In this document: in pieces, positions 27,411-36,908 of the stretch
Position numbering within the stretch: position 1 is the stretch's first letter
Layout of the letters: the number at the start of each line of letters is the position of its first letter
Origin: an uncultured Pelagibacteraceae bacterium
Lineage (GTDB): Bacteria > Pseudomonadota > Alphaproteobacteria > Pelagibacterales > Pelagibacteraceae
Assembly: GCA_902574525.1 (NCBI GenBank)
Contig: CACGNQ010000005.1
Coordinates: forward strand, 1-58,495
Direction of reading: 5' to 3'
Length of the DNA stretch: 58,495 bases
The notes under the pieces: generated by a model
Seen by the model: only the letters and a program-made list of their open reading frames with translations
Databases searched by the model: none
What the model was told of the DNA's origin: nothing
Translations under genes and position numbers: made by a program

Positions 27411-27844
27411 TGGTAAAATAATTATTTTTATATTTTCGCTTGTATACACTTTTTTTATTACAAGCCATTCACAATCAAAAAACTTTTTTTATTGAAGCTA
27501 AAAAAAAATTTGATCAAAAAAAATATGAGGATTCTAAATTCTTGTTTCAAAGAAATATTGTATTTAATCCAAAAGATGCAGAATCTTATTTATATTTAGC
27601 AAAAATTTATAAAAATGAAGAAAATGAAAAAGAAGAAATTAAAAATTTAAATACCACATTATTGTTAGATCCTACTAATGAAGAAGCAATGCATTTAATG
27701 ATAAATTTTGAGCTTAAAAAATCAAATTATGCTAAAGTAAAAGACCTTAAAGAAAACTTTTTAATAATTTGTAAAAAACTTTGTAAAGAAGTTGATCAAA
27801 TAGAAAAATCATTAGCAGATATAGAACCAAAAAATGGATCTTAA
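27397..27844 (+). CDS. Exported TPR-repeat protein, with a frameshift
   Basis: The proper start is probably the ATG at 27397, with GAGG nine bases upstream and 14 bases overlapping guaB. It gives a signal peptide ([20 protein letters not shown], then [11 protein letters not shown]) that runs into TGA within a T7 run at 27484-27490. Dropping one T joins it to [33 protein letters not shown] and a second helical repeat ending at 27844, about 148 residues in all. The repeats resemble tetratricopeptide helices, so a periplasmic protein-binding role is likely. It overlaps guaA by 11 bases. Confidence 0.65.
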
Positions 27845-29397
27845 CAATAATTTAAATAAAATTTTAATTATTGATTTTGGTTCGCAATTTACTCAACTTA
27901 TAGCAAGAAGAATAAGAGAGTTAGGAGTATTTTCAGAAATAATTAGCCACAAAAAACTAAGTTCAAAAATAAATAAAACAGATGTGAAGGGAATAATATT
28001 ATCAGGCGGTCCCTTAAATGTTTATCAATCCAAAAAGGTTAAGTTTAGAAAGGATATATTTAAATGGAAAATCCCAATTTTGGGAATTTGTTTTGGCCAC
28101 CAAGTTATTTCTAAAGAATTGGGCGGTAATGTTAAAAAAGCAAAGAGTAGAGAATTTGGTTTAGCAAAACTTAAAAGATTGTCCAAGAGCATACTTACTG
28201 ATAATTTTTTTGATAAAAAAGGATCAAATAATGTTTGGATGAGTCATGCCGACGAAGTTACAAAATTAGCTAAAGGTTTCAAAGCAATTGCAAAAACAGA
28301 AACTTCTAAGTTTTCAATTGTTGAAAATTCCTCAAGAAAACTTTATGGCATACAGTTTCATCCTGAGGTAACACATACTGAAAAAGGAAAGATAATTCTT
28401 AAAAATTTTCTTTTTTCCATTTGCATGATAAAAAAAAATTGGTCTTTGAAGAATCAAAAACTAAGACTAGTCAAAGATGTTAGAAAAAAAGTTGGTAAAT
28501 CAAAAGTAATTTGTGCTTTATCAGGAGGAGTCGATAGTAGTGTTGTTGCAAAGTTAATCCATAATGCTGTAGGCAAACAACTAACTTGTGTTTTTGTTAA
28601 TACCGGATTATTAAGGAAAAACGAAGAAACGCAGGTTGTTAAAACATTCAGAAAGAAATTTAAAATTAATCTTATTTATGTGGATGCTAAAAACCTTTTT
28701 TTAAATAAATTAAAAAAAGTTAATGATCCTGAAAAAAAAAAGGAAAATAATAGGAAATTTATTTATTAAAATTTTTGAAAAATACGCAAAAAAAATTAAA
28801 AATGTTAAATATTTAGCTCAAGGAACTCTTTATCCAGATTTAATAGAAAGTAAATCTGTAACAGGCAGTCAAACTTCTAAAATAAAATCTCATCATAATG
28901 TTGGAGGATTACCAAAAAAAATGAAATTAAAACTAGTCGAGCCATTAAGACTATTATTTAAAGACGAGGTAAGAAAATTAGGTTTAGAACTTAAATTATC
29001 TAGAGAGATTGTATTAAGACATCCATTTCCTGGTCCTGGCTTAGCAATAAGAATACCTGGAGAGATTACACAAGATAAAGTAAAAATTTTAAAGGAAGCG
29101 GATGATATATTTATTAATGCATTGAGAGACCACAATTTATATAAAGATATATGGCAAGCTTATGCCGCGTTGTTACCTGTGAAAACTGTTGGGGTCATGG
29201 GTGATAATCGAACATATGAATATATGTGTTTACTAAGAGCAATTACTTCTGAGGATGGAATGACAGCAGACACCTTTAACTTTAAAAAAGAGTTCATGCA
29301 GCTTGTTTCAAACAAAATAATAAATAATATAAAAGGTATTAATAGAGTGGTTTATGACATAACATCTAAACCACCTAGCACAATAGAATTAGAGTAA
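27834..29397 (+). CDS. guaA: GMP synthase (glutamine-hydrolysing), with a frameshift
   Basis: Two pieces form one GMP synthase of about 520 residues, the normal size. The first has the glutaminase nucleophile GICFGHQ, FHPEV and the PP-loop SGGVDSSV, then stops at 28767-28769. The second, in the +1 frame, resumes [31 protein letters not shown] and ends KPPSTIELE. The join is the A10 run at 28732-28741, where nine A would keep the frame (DPEKKRKIIG). It aminates XMP to GMP. A10 could also permit transcriptional slippage, but the run of similar breaks nearby favours base-calling error. Confidence 0.92.
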
Positions 29398-30173
29398 TGA
29401 ATAGTAAAATTAAAAAAATTATTAATAAAAAAAATAAATCCAAAATTGTTTGTTTAACTGCATACTCAAAAAATATTGCAGAAATTGTAGATAATCATGC
29501 CGATATAGTTCTTGTAGGAGATTCTCTAGGATCAGTTCTTTATAACTATAAAACAACTAGAAAAGTTAATCTTAAAATGATGCTAGAACATACAAAAAGT
29601 GTAAGAATGGGTGTTAAGAAAAGTCTTTTAGTAATTGATCTTCCTTACAATACTTACAGAAACAAGTCTGAAGCACTAAAAAATTCAAAAAAAGCAATTA
29701 AGGAAACGAATTGTGATGCGGTCAAAGTAGAGGGAGGAGTGCGGGTAAAAGATGTAGTTCGTCATTTAGTAAAAAATAAAATACCTGTTTTAGGTCACAT
29801 TGGCTTAACGCCGCAAACAGTGAAAGGAAAGTTTAAATCGGTAGGTAGAACAGATAAAGAAAGGAAAATGCTAATTAGAGATGCTCAAGCCTTAGAGCAA
29901 AGTGGGGCTTTTGGAATGGTCTTAGAATGTGTTTATAGTGATATCTCTAAAAAAATTACAAAACTTATAAGAATTCCTACTATTGGTATAGGGGCTTCTG
30001 TTCATTGCGATGGTCAAGTTTTAGTAACAGATGATATTTTAGGTTTAACAGATGCAAAAATAAAGTTTGTTAAAAAATATATAAATATTAAAAAAATTAT
30101 AAACTCTGCATTATTAAAATTTAAAAATGAGGTCAAATCCAGAAAATATCCAACTAAAAAATATTCTTACTAA
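29397..30173 (+). CDS. panB: 3-methyl-2-oxobutanoate hydroxymethyltransferase
   Basis: A 258-residue PanB, standard length and intact. Motifs include ADIVLVGDSLGSVLYNYKTT (metal and substrate Asp residues), LLVIDLPYNTY, CDAVKVEGG, VLGHIGLTPQ and the catalytic-Glu region MVLECVYSD. It transfers a hydroxymethyl group from methylenetetrahydrofolate to ketoisovalerate, the first step to pantothenate. The start overlaps guaA by one base. Its stop is interleaved with that of the convergent terC-like gene (CTAA). No panC lies nearby. Confidence 0.96.
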   Translation: MNSKIKKIINKKNKSKIVCLTAYSKNIAEIVDNHADIVLVGDSLGSVLYNYKTTRKVNLKMMLEHTKSVRMGVKKSLLVIDLPYNTYRNKSEALKNSKKAIKETNCDAVKVEGGVRVKDVVRHLVKNKIPVLGHIGLTPQTVKGKFKSVGRTDKERKMLIRDAQALEQSGAFGMVLECVYSDISKKITKLIRIPTIGIGASVHCDGQVLVTDDILGLTDAKIKFVKKYINIKKIINSALLKFKNEVKSRKYPTKKYSY

Positions 30174-30782
30174 AAATATTTTTTAAAGCTTTCGTTAATT
30201 GAAAGTATTTCTAAATCTACCAAACCTCCAATAACTAATTGAAGCGCAACTAGCAAAATGAATCCTAAGCCTACATACGCAATCCATAGATGTTTTTGAA
30301 TATAATTTGCAAGAACGGTCGCTAGGGCACCAGTTAAAACTACAGATAAAACTAAACCAAATATCATAAAACCAAAATGTCCTTTAGATGCACCAACTAC
30401 CCCAATAACATTGTCGAAACTTATCGTTATATCGGCAAAAAGTACTTTATATACACTTTGTATATATGACGGTTCTTTTGATTTTTTTTGTTGGTGATTT
30501 TACTTTCTTTATTTCAAATAAATCTTTTTTAAGATCATATACAATCCATATTAATAATAGACCACCAAGAATTTTTATAAAATAAAATTTAAATAAATAA
30601 GTTGCGAATAAGGCAAATACTACCTTGAATACCAACGCTCCAGCAACACCCCAAAGTATTATTTGTCTTCTATTTTTAGGTACAAAATTCGCAGCAATTA
30701 ATCCTATTATAATTGCGTTGTCAGCTGCCAAAATTATATCAATAAATATAATTTGAGTTAATATTACAAGTTCTTCAATCAA
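30170..30782 (-). CDS. TerC/YjbE-family membrane protein, with a frameshift
   Basis: Two pieces of one TerC-family protein of about 203 residues. The N-terminal piece (start 30782) has IIFIDIILAADNAIIIGLIA, the acidic helix of the family, and reads off into a stop after ...VIYTKCI. The second piece carries LFADITISFDNVIGVVGAS, the repeated acidic motif, and a helical tail to 30170. The break is at T8 30482-30489 (A8 on the coding strand); one fewer base gives SPTKKSKEPSYIQSVYKVLF. Family members are linked to manganese export during membrane protein metalation. Sequencing error is likely. Confidence 0.82.
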
Positions 30783-30836
30783 AATTAATTTATATTACAA
30801 AAAAAAAATTATTCAATATTAAGAATTAAAATTTTA

Positions 30837-31379
30837 TTAGTATTTTGATGTTCTTTCACCGTCGATAATTTCTTTAAGCTTAGTGTATTCTTTGCAATTG
30901 CAGCTTTTTAAAATATTTAAACGCTCAATTGCTTTTTGTTTCCTATTTGTATTTAGATAAAGTTCCCCAAGGTACTCATTAATTCCTTTATGATCTGGTT
31001 TAATTTTTAGACCAGCTAAATAATATTTTTCAGCATCTTCAAAATTGCCTAACTTTCTACTAGTAAAACCTAGATAATTAAGTGTATTAGGTTGATTTGG
31101 CTTTTCCTTGTTAGATTCCAACAGTTTTTTGAAGGCTCTCTCATACTTTTTTTTTGCTTTGACTAAACTTTTTTCAGCTTTCTCAATTTTTCCTTTTTTT
31201 TTAAATTTATCTGCTTTTTTTTCTAAATATTTACCTGAGAGAACTAATTTATGTCCTTCTTTAAACTTAGAAATTTTTCCTTCATTTCCACCATCTGAAT
31301 CGCCTGGTGATCCAGCAGAAAAAGCTACTACAGTTGATAACAAAAACACAACAATAAAAATGTTAATTTTTTTAAACAT
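30837..31379 (-). CDS. Exported TPR protein with C-terminal CNCKEY motif
   Basis: A 180-residue protein with a signal peptide ending near AFS-AG (residue 22), a charged Lys-rich helical stretch (residues 40-90), then TPR-like repeats (NTLNYLGFTSRKLGNFEDAE and following) and a C-terminal LNILKSCNCKEYTKLKEII. It is clearly paralogous to the next gene upstream in the operon (31457-31942). Probably periplasmic. TPRs bind peptides or proteins; no partner is evident. The paired Cys motif could bind metal or form a disulfide. Confidence 0.75.
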   Translation of the reverse strand: MFKKINIFIVVFLLSTVVAFSAGSPGDSDGGNEGKISKFKEGHKLVLSGKYLEKKADKFKKKGKIEKAEKSLVKAKKKYERAFKKLLESNKEKPNQPNTLNYLGFTSRKLGNFEDAEKYYLAGLKIKPDHKGINEYLGELYLNTNRKQKAIERLNILKSCNCKEYTKLKEIIDGERTSKY

Positions 31380-31456
31380 TATAGCAATATAAAAATTAAA
31401 TTTTTTTTTAACAACTATCTTTTTAACTAGGAGACAATTTTACACCTTAATTTTGC

Positions 31457-31942
31457 TCAGTTTATTAGCATTTTTAAATTTTCATATTCTTTGCAACCAC
31501 AATTTTTAAGAGAATTAAGTATTTCCTTAGTGTCACTAATTCTATTTTGGTTTTTATAAAAAACTCCAAGATTGTATTTAATACTATTATGCTGATCATT
31601 TAACTCTAAACCTAAAAGGTAATAAATTTCAGCATTCTCATCAAATCCTAATTTTGCACTGCATAAACCTAAATAGTTTAAAATATCAGGATTAGCAGGA
31701 TCTTCAGCGTTTGCTTTTAAAAGGTAATTTAAAGCTTTTTCAAATTTTATTTTAGCTTTTTTAATTTTACCTTTTTTTTCTGTTTTTATTGCTCTTTCTA
31801 ACTCTTTAAAACCTAATTTGTAAGGTCCTGCAGGCGGAGGACCTTCTCTACCTAAATCTTCTCCTTTACCTTCATATGCATGAGCCTTAAATAATATTGA
31901 AATTGTCAAAAAAAATAAAATTATAAATTTTATATTTTTCAT
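31457..31942 (-). CDS. Exported TPR protein with C-terminal CGCKEY motif
   Basis: A 161-residue paralogue of the 30837-31379 product, with a signal peptide ending near AHA-YE (residue 22), a Lys-rich helix, repeats such as DILNYLGLCSAKLGFDENAE, and a C-terminal LNSLKNCGCKEYENLKMLI. The shared scheme and the conserved CxCKEY ending indicate duplication. Its start overlaps the end of pxpA by four bases, so it is cotranscribed with the 5-oxoprolinase A subunit. Function is unknown. Confidence 0.75.
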   Translation of the reverse strand: MKNIKFIILFFLTISILFKAHAYEGKGEDLGREGPPPAGPYKLGFKELERAIKTEKKGKIKKAKIKFEKALNYLLKANAEDPANPDILNYLGLCSAKLGFDENAEIYYLLGLELNDQHNSIKYNLGVFYKNQNRISDTKEILNSLKNCGCKEYENLKMLIN

Positions 31943-32715
31943 AAGCTAAATTTTCTCATTTTATTAAGAGCTTTTAAACTTAATTTATTTTTTAAAAGGT
32001 TCTCTCTAATTGCTTTGGCTGTATTTAAGGAATTTTCATTATCACCGTGAATACATACAGAGTCTATTTCGCAAGGGATTTGTTTACCTGAATAACAATT
32101 GATAGCTTGATTTTTGACCATTGATAAGACATGTTTTTTAGCTATATCAGGATCTGTTATTAATGCATTTGGTTTTGATCTAGAAACTAAATTTCCATCA
32201 TCTTCATAATTTCTATCAGCGAATATTTCACAAGCAATTTTCATATTTAATTTTTTTGCTGCTAATTCCATTTTTGAACCTGTTGGAACAAGATAAATTA
32301 AATCTTTATTTAGTTTATAAATTATATTTGCAAGAATAGTTGCTAAATTAATATCTTCACACGCCATATTATTTAATGCACCATGGGGCTTAATATGGGT
32401 TACATTTTCATTATGTTTCTCAGCGATAGCTTGAAGAATTTCATATTGGTCTATAATTAGTTTTTCAATTTCATTTTTAGAAAGATTAAGTCTTTTTCTG
32501 CCAAAATTTTCAGGATCATTAAAAGATGGATGAGCACCAATACTGACTGCATTTTCCTTTGAAACTAAAATAGTACTGCTCATTGTTTCATGATCACCAG
32601 CATGGTAGCCACACGCAATATTTGCTGAATTAACAATTTCTAATAATTTTGGATCATTGACGTTTGAGTGATGTTTAGATTTTTCTCCTAAATCACAATT
32701 AATATTAATTTCCAT
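31939..32715 (-). CDS. pxpA: 5-oxoprolinase subunit A (LamB/YcsF family)
   Basis: A LamB/YcsF protein of 258 residues if started at the ATG at 32715 (MEININCDLGE), the usual family N-terminus; upstream ATGs at 32724 and 32745 are possible. Motifs are INCDLGE, SANIACGYHAGD, HPSFNDPENFGRK, HIKPHGALNN and CIHGDN. With PxpB and PxpC it forms an ATP-dependent oxoprolinase that recycles 5-oxoproline to glutamate. Unusually, pxpA is divergent from pxpBC, with 28 bases between starts, and continues into two TPR genes. Confidence 0.93.
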   Translation of the reverse strand: MEININCDLGEKSKHHSNVNDPKLLEIVNSANIACGYHAGDHETMSSTILVSKENAVSIGAHPSFNDPENFGRKRLNLSKNEIEKLIIDQYEILQAIAEKHNENVTHIKPHGALNNMACEDINLATILANIIYKLNKDLIYLVPTGSKMELAAKKLNMKIACEIFADRNYEDDGNLVSRSKPNALITDPDIAKKHVLSMVKNQAINCYSGKQIPCEIDSVCIHGDNENSLNTAKAIRENLLKNKLSLKALNKMRKFSL

Positions 32716-32743
32716 ACTGTTCATTGATAAAGTATAACATTTC

Positions 32744-33427
32744 ATGATTAAAAATATATTAAATCTTGGTGACGCAGCACTGTATTGTGATTTTGGAAAT
32801 GAAGTTGATCAGAAAACAAACATTAAAGTAATTAAGTATTTTGAGAATATAAAGAAGCAAAATATATATGGAATTAATAATTTAACTCCCTCTTATAATA
32901 AACTTATAATCTCATTTGATTTAAATGTACTAAACTTTACAGAGCTTAAAAAAAAGATTGAGGACATCAAGATTTCTGAGAGCGATGTCAAACAAAATCA
33001 AAAAACTATCAAAATACCAACTTGTTGTGATGATGAATTTGCCCTTGATATAGAAAGACTTTCATTAAAATTAAATTTAACCAAAAAAGAAATTTTAGAA
33101 AAATATTTTAAAAAAGAATATTTTTGTTATATGACGGGATTTATTGCTGGAATGCCTTTCTTAGGCGATATTGATAAAAAAATTAGATTCCAAAGACTTG
33201 AAACACCAAGAGTTAAAGTTCCTAAAGGTGCTGTAGGTATAACAGAACAATTTACAAATATTTATACTTTTGAAAGTCCTGGCGGATGGAATATTTTAGG
33301 TAGAACCCCTATAAAAATTTTTGATCAATTAAGCGAGAAACAACCGACTTTAATAAATCCTGGTGATAAAGTTTTATTCTACGAAATTAACAAAAAGGAA
33401 TACCTCAAACTTAATGAAAATAAATAA
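32744..33427 (+). CDS. pxpB: 5-oxoprolinase subunit B (KipI family)
   Basis: A 227-residue KipI-type protein. Typical segments are GDAALYCDFG at the N-terminus, NLTPSYNKLIISFD, YMTGFIAGMPFLGDID, RVKVPKGAVGI and the late SPGGWNILGRTP followed by INPGDKVLFYEI. In Bacillus the homologue KipI inhibits a sporulation kinase; in most bacteria the family works with PxpA and PxpC in 5-oxoproline hydrolysis. It is divergent from pxpA and overlaps the preferred pxpC start by 14 bases. Confidence 0.92.
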   Translation: MIKNILNLGDAALYCDFGNEVDQKTNIKVIKYFENIKKQNIYGINNLTPSYNKLIISFDLNVLNFTELKKKIEDIKISESDVKQNQKTIKIPTCCDDEFALDIERLSLKLNLTKKEILEKYFKKEYFCYMTGFIAGMPFLGDIDKKIRFQRLETPRVKVPKGAVGITEQFTNIYTFESPGGWNILGRTPIKIFDQLSEKQPTLINPGDKVLFYEINKKEYLKLNENK

Positions 33428-34358
33428 AATTAAAATTTTAAGAGAGGGGATAAATTCAACTTTTCAAGATTTAGGAAGGAGCAATTTTTACCACATAGGC
33501 TTACCCTTTAGCGGTGCAATGGATAAAAGAAACTACTTGATCGCTAATAAATTAGTTGGAAATAAAAATAATGAAGCAGTTATTGAATTTGCGTACCAGG
33601 GGCCACTGATAAAAATTGAGGGTGGTAATATAAATTTTGCGATATCAGGTGACATAAATTTTAATATAAAAAAAAATGGTAAATTAATAAATGGTGATTG
33701 TTATAAAACATATTTTTTGTCGAAAAATGATGAAATAGATATTATATCAACTAATAACTCAGTTTACGGATATTTTGCTGTAAGTGGTGGTTTTGAATTA
33801 AAAAAAAATTTTGGAAGTTTTTCTACTACAGTAAGAGCAAGTGTTGGCGCAAACAATGGAAATAAAATCTCAAAAAATCAAAATTTTTTTATTAATGATT
33901 TTGGAGATAATTATATCAATAAAAGTCTAAAATATATCAATTCAAAAATTGAATATATCAGGATATTAAAAGGAACCAATTTTAATTATTTTTTTGAACA
34001 ATCAATAAAAGATCTTATTTCTAAAGAATTTATAGTCTCAAAACTCTCTGATCGAATGGGTATGAGACTTAAAGGACCTATAATTAAAAATCTAAAAGAG
34101 ACAAATATTAGGTCAGAAGGTCTTACTAAAGGAGTTATTCAAGTTCCTGCAGATGGTAACCCAATTATTATGTTATCTGACCACGGAACTATTGGAGGAT
34201 ATCCAAAAATAGGTGCAGTTATAAGTGCTGATTATGATAGGTTAGCTCAAACACCTTCAAGAAAAAAAATAAAATTTAAATTAATTGAATTAAAGGAAGC
34301 TGAAAAACTTTATAAATTATATCAAATGGAAACAGAAAATCTTTTAAATCAAATTTAA
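33414..34358 (+). CDS. pxpC: 5-oxoprolinase subunit C (KipA family)
   Basis: A biotin-dependent-carboxylase-like KipA protein of 314 residues from the ATG at 33414, which gives the family N-terminus INKIKILREGINSTFQDLGR. A longer frame from 33363 only adds out-of-family residues inside pxpB. Other marks are LPFSGAMDKRNY, AISGDI, SDRMGMRLKGP and the conserved SDHGTIGGYPKIGAV near the end. It completes the Pxp complex. The start overlaps pxpB by 14 bases, and the stop overlaps the DMT transporter start by one base. Confidence 0.92.
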   Translation: MKINKIKILREGINSTFQDLGRSNFYHIGLPFSGAMDKRNYLIANKLVGNKNNEAVIEFAYQGPLIKIEGGNINFAISGDINFNIKKNGKLINGDCYKTYFLSKNDEIDIISTNNSVYGYFAVSGGFELKKNFGSFSTTVRASVGANNGNKISKNQNFFINDFGDNYINKSLKYINSKIEYIRILKGTNFNYFFEQSIKDLISKEFIVSKLSDRMGMRLKGPIIKNLKETNIRSEGLTKGVIQVPADGNPIIMLSDHGTIGGYPKIGAVISADYDRLAQTPSRKKIKFKLIELKEAEKLYKLYQMETENLLNQI

Positions 34359-35236
34359 TGAAAATTATATCTAAATTACCTGGTCCATTTTTGGTTTTTT
34401 TAGGAGCTTTAAGTTTAAGTTTTGGAGGATTGATCATTAAATCATTTCAAGGCGCAAATTTATGGCAAATTCTATTTTGGCGATCAATTTTCTTTATATT
34501 AGTTGTAAGTATTTTTTTAATACTGACATATCGAAAGAAAGTTTTTACTGCTTTCATTAATTCTGGAGTTCCTGGATTAGTTGGTGGTTTAGTATTATCG
34601 ACAGGTTTTTGTGGATATGTATTTGCTATGTATAATACTACTGTTGCAAACACAAACTTTATAATTCAAACTCAAACAATATTTTTAGCAATATTTGGAT
34701 ATTTATTTTTAAAAGAAAAAATTTCAAAACTAACTTTATTTTCAATTGGTTTAGCAATTTCAGGAATTATTTTAATGGTTGGTACCTCTTTATCTCCAGG
34801 ACAATTGTCAGGTAATATTGCAGCTTTTATAATGCCCATTTCATTTGCAATTTTGATTTTGATTATAAGAAAACATCCTAATGTTGATATGGTACCATTA
34901 CAACTAGTTGCAGGGATAATTGCAATGACGATTGGTTATCTGGTTTCTGGAAAAATTATTATTTCTTTTTATGATATTTATTTAGGCTTTTTAGCAGGAT
35001 TTTTTCAATTAGGTTTTGGCTTTATCTTAATTACTATTGGGGCACGACGGACACCATCAGCATTAGTGGGAATCATAATGTTAACGGAGGCTGTTTTGGG
35101 ACCCCTTTGGGCTTGGCTTTTTATTAATGAGCAACCACCCGCAATGGTTCTTATAGGTGGATGTGTGGTAATTATTGCTGTTTTGCTTCAATTTTTACCA
35201 CTTTTAAAAAAAAATAAGTCTTCATTACAATCTTAA
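34358..35236 (+). CDS. EamA/DMT-superfamily transporter
   Basis: A 292-residue protein with ten predicted hydrophobic helices in two EamA halves (LSLSFGGLIIKS at the start of the first; FGFILITIGARRTPSALVGII and PLWAWLFINEQPP in the second). Members export amino acids or other metabolites. Coupling to the pxpBC genes (one-base overlap) suggests movement of 5-oxoproline or a related compound, but this is inference. A second DMT protein is encoded at 56277-57182. Confidence 0.87.
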   Translation: MKIISKLPGPFLVFLGALSLSFGGLIIKSFQGANLWQILFWRSIFFILVVSIFLILTYRKKVFTAFINSGVPGLVGGLVLSTGFCGYVFAMYNTTVANTNFIIQTQTIFLAIFGYLFLKEKISKLTLFSIGLAISGIILMVGTSLSPGQLSGNIAAFIMPISFAILILIIRKHPNVDMVPLQLVAGIIAMTIGYLVSGKIIISFYDIYLGFLAGFFQLGFGFILITIGARRTPSALVGIIMLTEAVLGPLWAWLFINEQPPAMVLIGGCVVIIAVLLQFLPLLKKNKSSLQS

Positions 35237-35278
35237 AAGGCTATCATTTTTTTAAGTTTATGTTATAAAATAATTATC

Positions 35279-35433
35279 GGGAGAGACCACTTTAATGTGG
35301 CGCCGAAGGAGCAACCACCCCGGAAACTCTCAGGCAAAAGGACCGTAAATATTAACTCTGGAAAGAGAAAATTTCTCGCCGAAGGAGTAAATCTCTCAGG
35401 CACATAGACAGAGGGGGCAAAGAGTTAATATTT
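35279..35433 (+). promoter_or_regulatory. Tandem glycine riboswitch, gcvT leader
   Basis: Aptamer 1 (about 35279-35345) has GGGAGAG, CGCCGAAGGAGCAA and CTCTCAGGCAAAAGGACCG. Aptamer 2 (about 35356-35413) has CTCTGGAAAGAG, CGCCGAAGGAGTAA, CTCTCAGGCA and GACAGAG. The two-aptamer layout and its place before gcvT match the known glycine riboswitch class, reported before in SAR11. A TATAAAAT at 35264-35271 could be the -10 element. There is no terminator hairpin. Instead AAATATTAACTCT (35347-35359) can pair over 13 bases with AGAGTTAATATTT (35421-35433), next to the start codon at 35435, which suggests control of translation. Confidence 0.95.
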
Positions 35434-35434
35434 T

Positions 35435-36541
35435 ATGAAAAAAACACCTCTGTACAATCTTCATCAAAAATATGGAGCGAAATTCGTAGAATTTGCTGGT
35501 TATGAAATGCCAATTCAATATGAAACCGGAATTGTAAAAGAGCACATAACTACACGAAATACCTCAGGAATATTTGATGTATCTCACATGGGTCAGTTAT
35601 TTCTTAAAGGTGGAGATGAATTAACAAATGATTTACAAAAAATATTCCCAATCGATTTAGCAAAAATTTCAATAAATCAAAGTAAATATTCTTTTTTGAT
35701 GAAAGAAAATGGAGGAATTTACGATGATCTTATAATCACAAAATTAAAAGATGGGTACATGATAATATTAAATGCTGCCTGTAAAGAGACTGATCTTAAT
35801 ATTTTAAAAAAGAAAATTGGTGAAAAATATCAAATTAATCTATCAGACAACTTATCTTTAATAGCAATACAAGGGCCCAAAGCAAAAGATGTTTTAGAAA
35901 CAATTGTACCAGGGGTGATTAAATTGAAATTTATGAATGGTAGTCAATTTAAGTACAACGACTTAGACATTTATATAACACGTTCTGGTTATACTGGTGA
36001 AGATGGTTTTGAAATTTCAATTAATAATAAAATTGTAGAAAGTTTTGTGGAAAAACTTGTTGAAAATGGATCATCGATGATCGGATTAGGTGCGAGAGAT
36101 ACTTTGAGACTTGAGGCTGGACTATGTTTGTATGGACATGACTTAGATGAAAATACTAGCCCAATAGAAGCAAATCTTAAGTGGGCAATCTCAAAAAATA
36201 GGATTAATGATGAATTTCCAGGATCAGAATTAATTAAAAAACAATATAATGAAGGTGTTTCAAAGCTTAGGGTTGGAATAAAACCAGACACAAAAGTTAT
36301 AGCTAGAGAGTCAGTCAAGATATTTGATGAAAAAAATAATGAAATTGGAAAAGTTACAAGTGGCACTTTTGGACCTAGTGTTAATGGTCCGATAGCAATG
36401 GGATATATTAACAATGACTTTTCTAAGACAAACACTAAAATTTTTTTAGAGGTAAGAGGTAAAAAGGTTCCAGCAAGTATCTGTGAAATGCCTTTTTATA
36501 AAAAAAACTACGTAAAAGGAGGGAATAATGTCAGAAGTTAA
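35435..36541 (+). CDS. gcvT: Glycine cleavage T protein (aminomethyltransferase)
   Basis: A 368-residue GcvT of normal length: [47 protein letters not shown]-type [18 protein letters not shown] and [19 protein letters not shown], with the C-terminal [16 protein letters not shown]. It takes the aminomethyl group from lipoyl GcvH and makes methylenetetrahydrofolate and ammonia. It is controlled by the upstream glycine riboswitch and overlaps gcvH by 14 bases. Confidence 0.97.
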   Translation: MKKTPLYNLHQKYGAKFVEFAGYEMPIQYETGIVKEHITTRNTSGIFDVSHMGQLFLKGGDELTNDLQKIFPIDLAKISINQSKYSFLMKENGGIYDDLIITKLKDGYMIILNAACKETDLNILKKKIGEKYQINLSDNLSLIAIQGPKAKDVLETIVPGVIKLKFMNGSQFKYNDLDIYITRSGYTGEDGFEISINNKIVESFVEKLVENGSSMIGLGARDTLRLEAGLCLYGHDLDENTSPIEANLKWAISKNRINDEFPGSELIKKQYNEGVSKLRVGIKPDTKVIARESVKIFDEKNNEIGKVTSGTFGPSVNGPIAMGYINNDFSKTNTKIFLEVRGKKVPASICEMPFYKKNYVKGGNNVRS

Positions 36542-36908
36542 ATTTTCAAAAGAACATGAGTGGATAACAGTTGATGGAGAAGTAGCAACTATAGGGATAA
36601 CCAAACATGCCACTGAATTATTAGGGGATATTGTTTTTGCTGAATTGCCAGAAAAAGGATCGAATGTAAATAAAGACGCTACAGCTGGAGTTGTTGAATC
36701 GACTAAAGCTGCTAGTGATGTTTATACACCTATTTCTGGAGAAGTTGTCGATACAAATCAATCAATCGTTGATGATCCATCTAAAATTAATTCTGATCCT
36801 GAAGGAGATGGATGGTTTTTTAAACTTAAAATTAAAGATCCGGCTGAAATGAATACTTTAATGAATAGAGATGAATACGACAAATTTGCAAAGGAGAGTG
36901 CTAGTTAA
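36528..36908 (+). CDS. gcvH: Glycine cleavage H protein
   Basis: A 126-residue lipoyl carrier. The lipoylation site is Lys60 in [13 protein letters not shown], and the N-terminus [21 protein letters not shown] is typical. A strong AAAAGGAGGG ribosome-binding site lies inside the end of gcvT. It shuttles the aminomethyl arm between GcvP, GcvT and the L protein (not in this window). Its stop overlaps the gcvP start by one base. Confidence 0.97.
   Translation: MSEVKFSKEHEWITVDGEVATIGITKHATELLGDIVFAELPEKGSNVNKDATAGVVESTKAASDVYTPISGEVVDTNQSIVDDPSKINSDPEGDGWFFKLKIKDPAEMNTLMNRDEYDKFAKESAS

Noticed and set aside
33363..33413. Longer PxpC N-terminus
   Set aside because: The extra residues lie inside pxpB and do not match the family start, which begins at 33414.
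35989..36435. 148-codon minus-strand frame inside gcvT
   Set aside because: It is a shadow of the conserved gcvT frame; no family or start signal seen.
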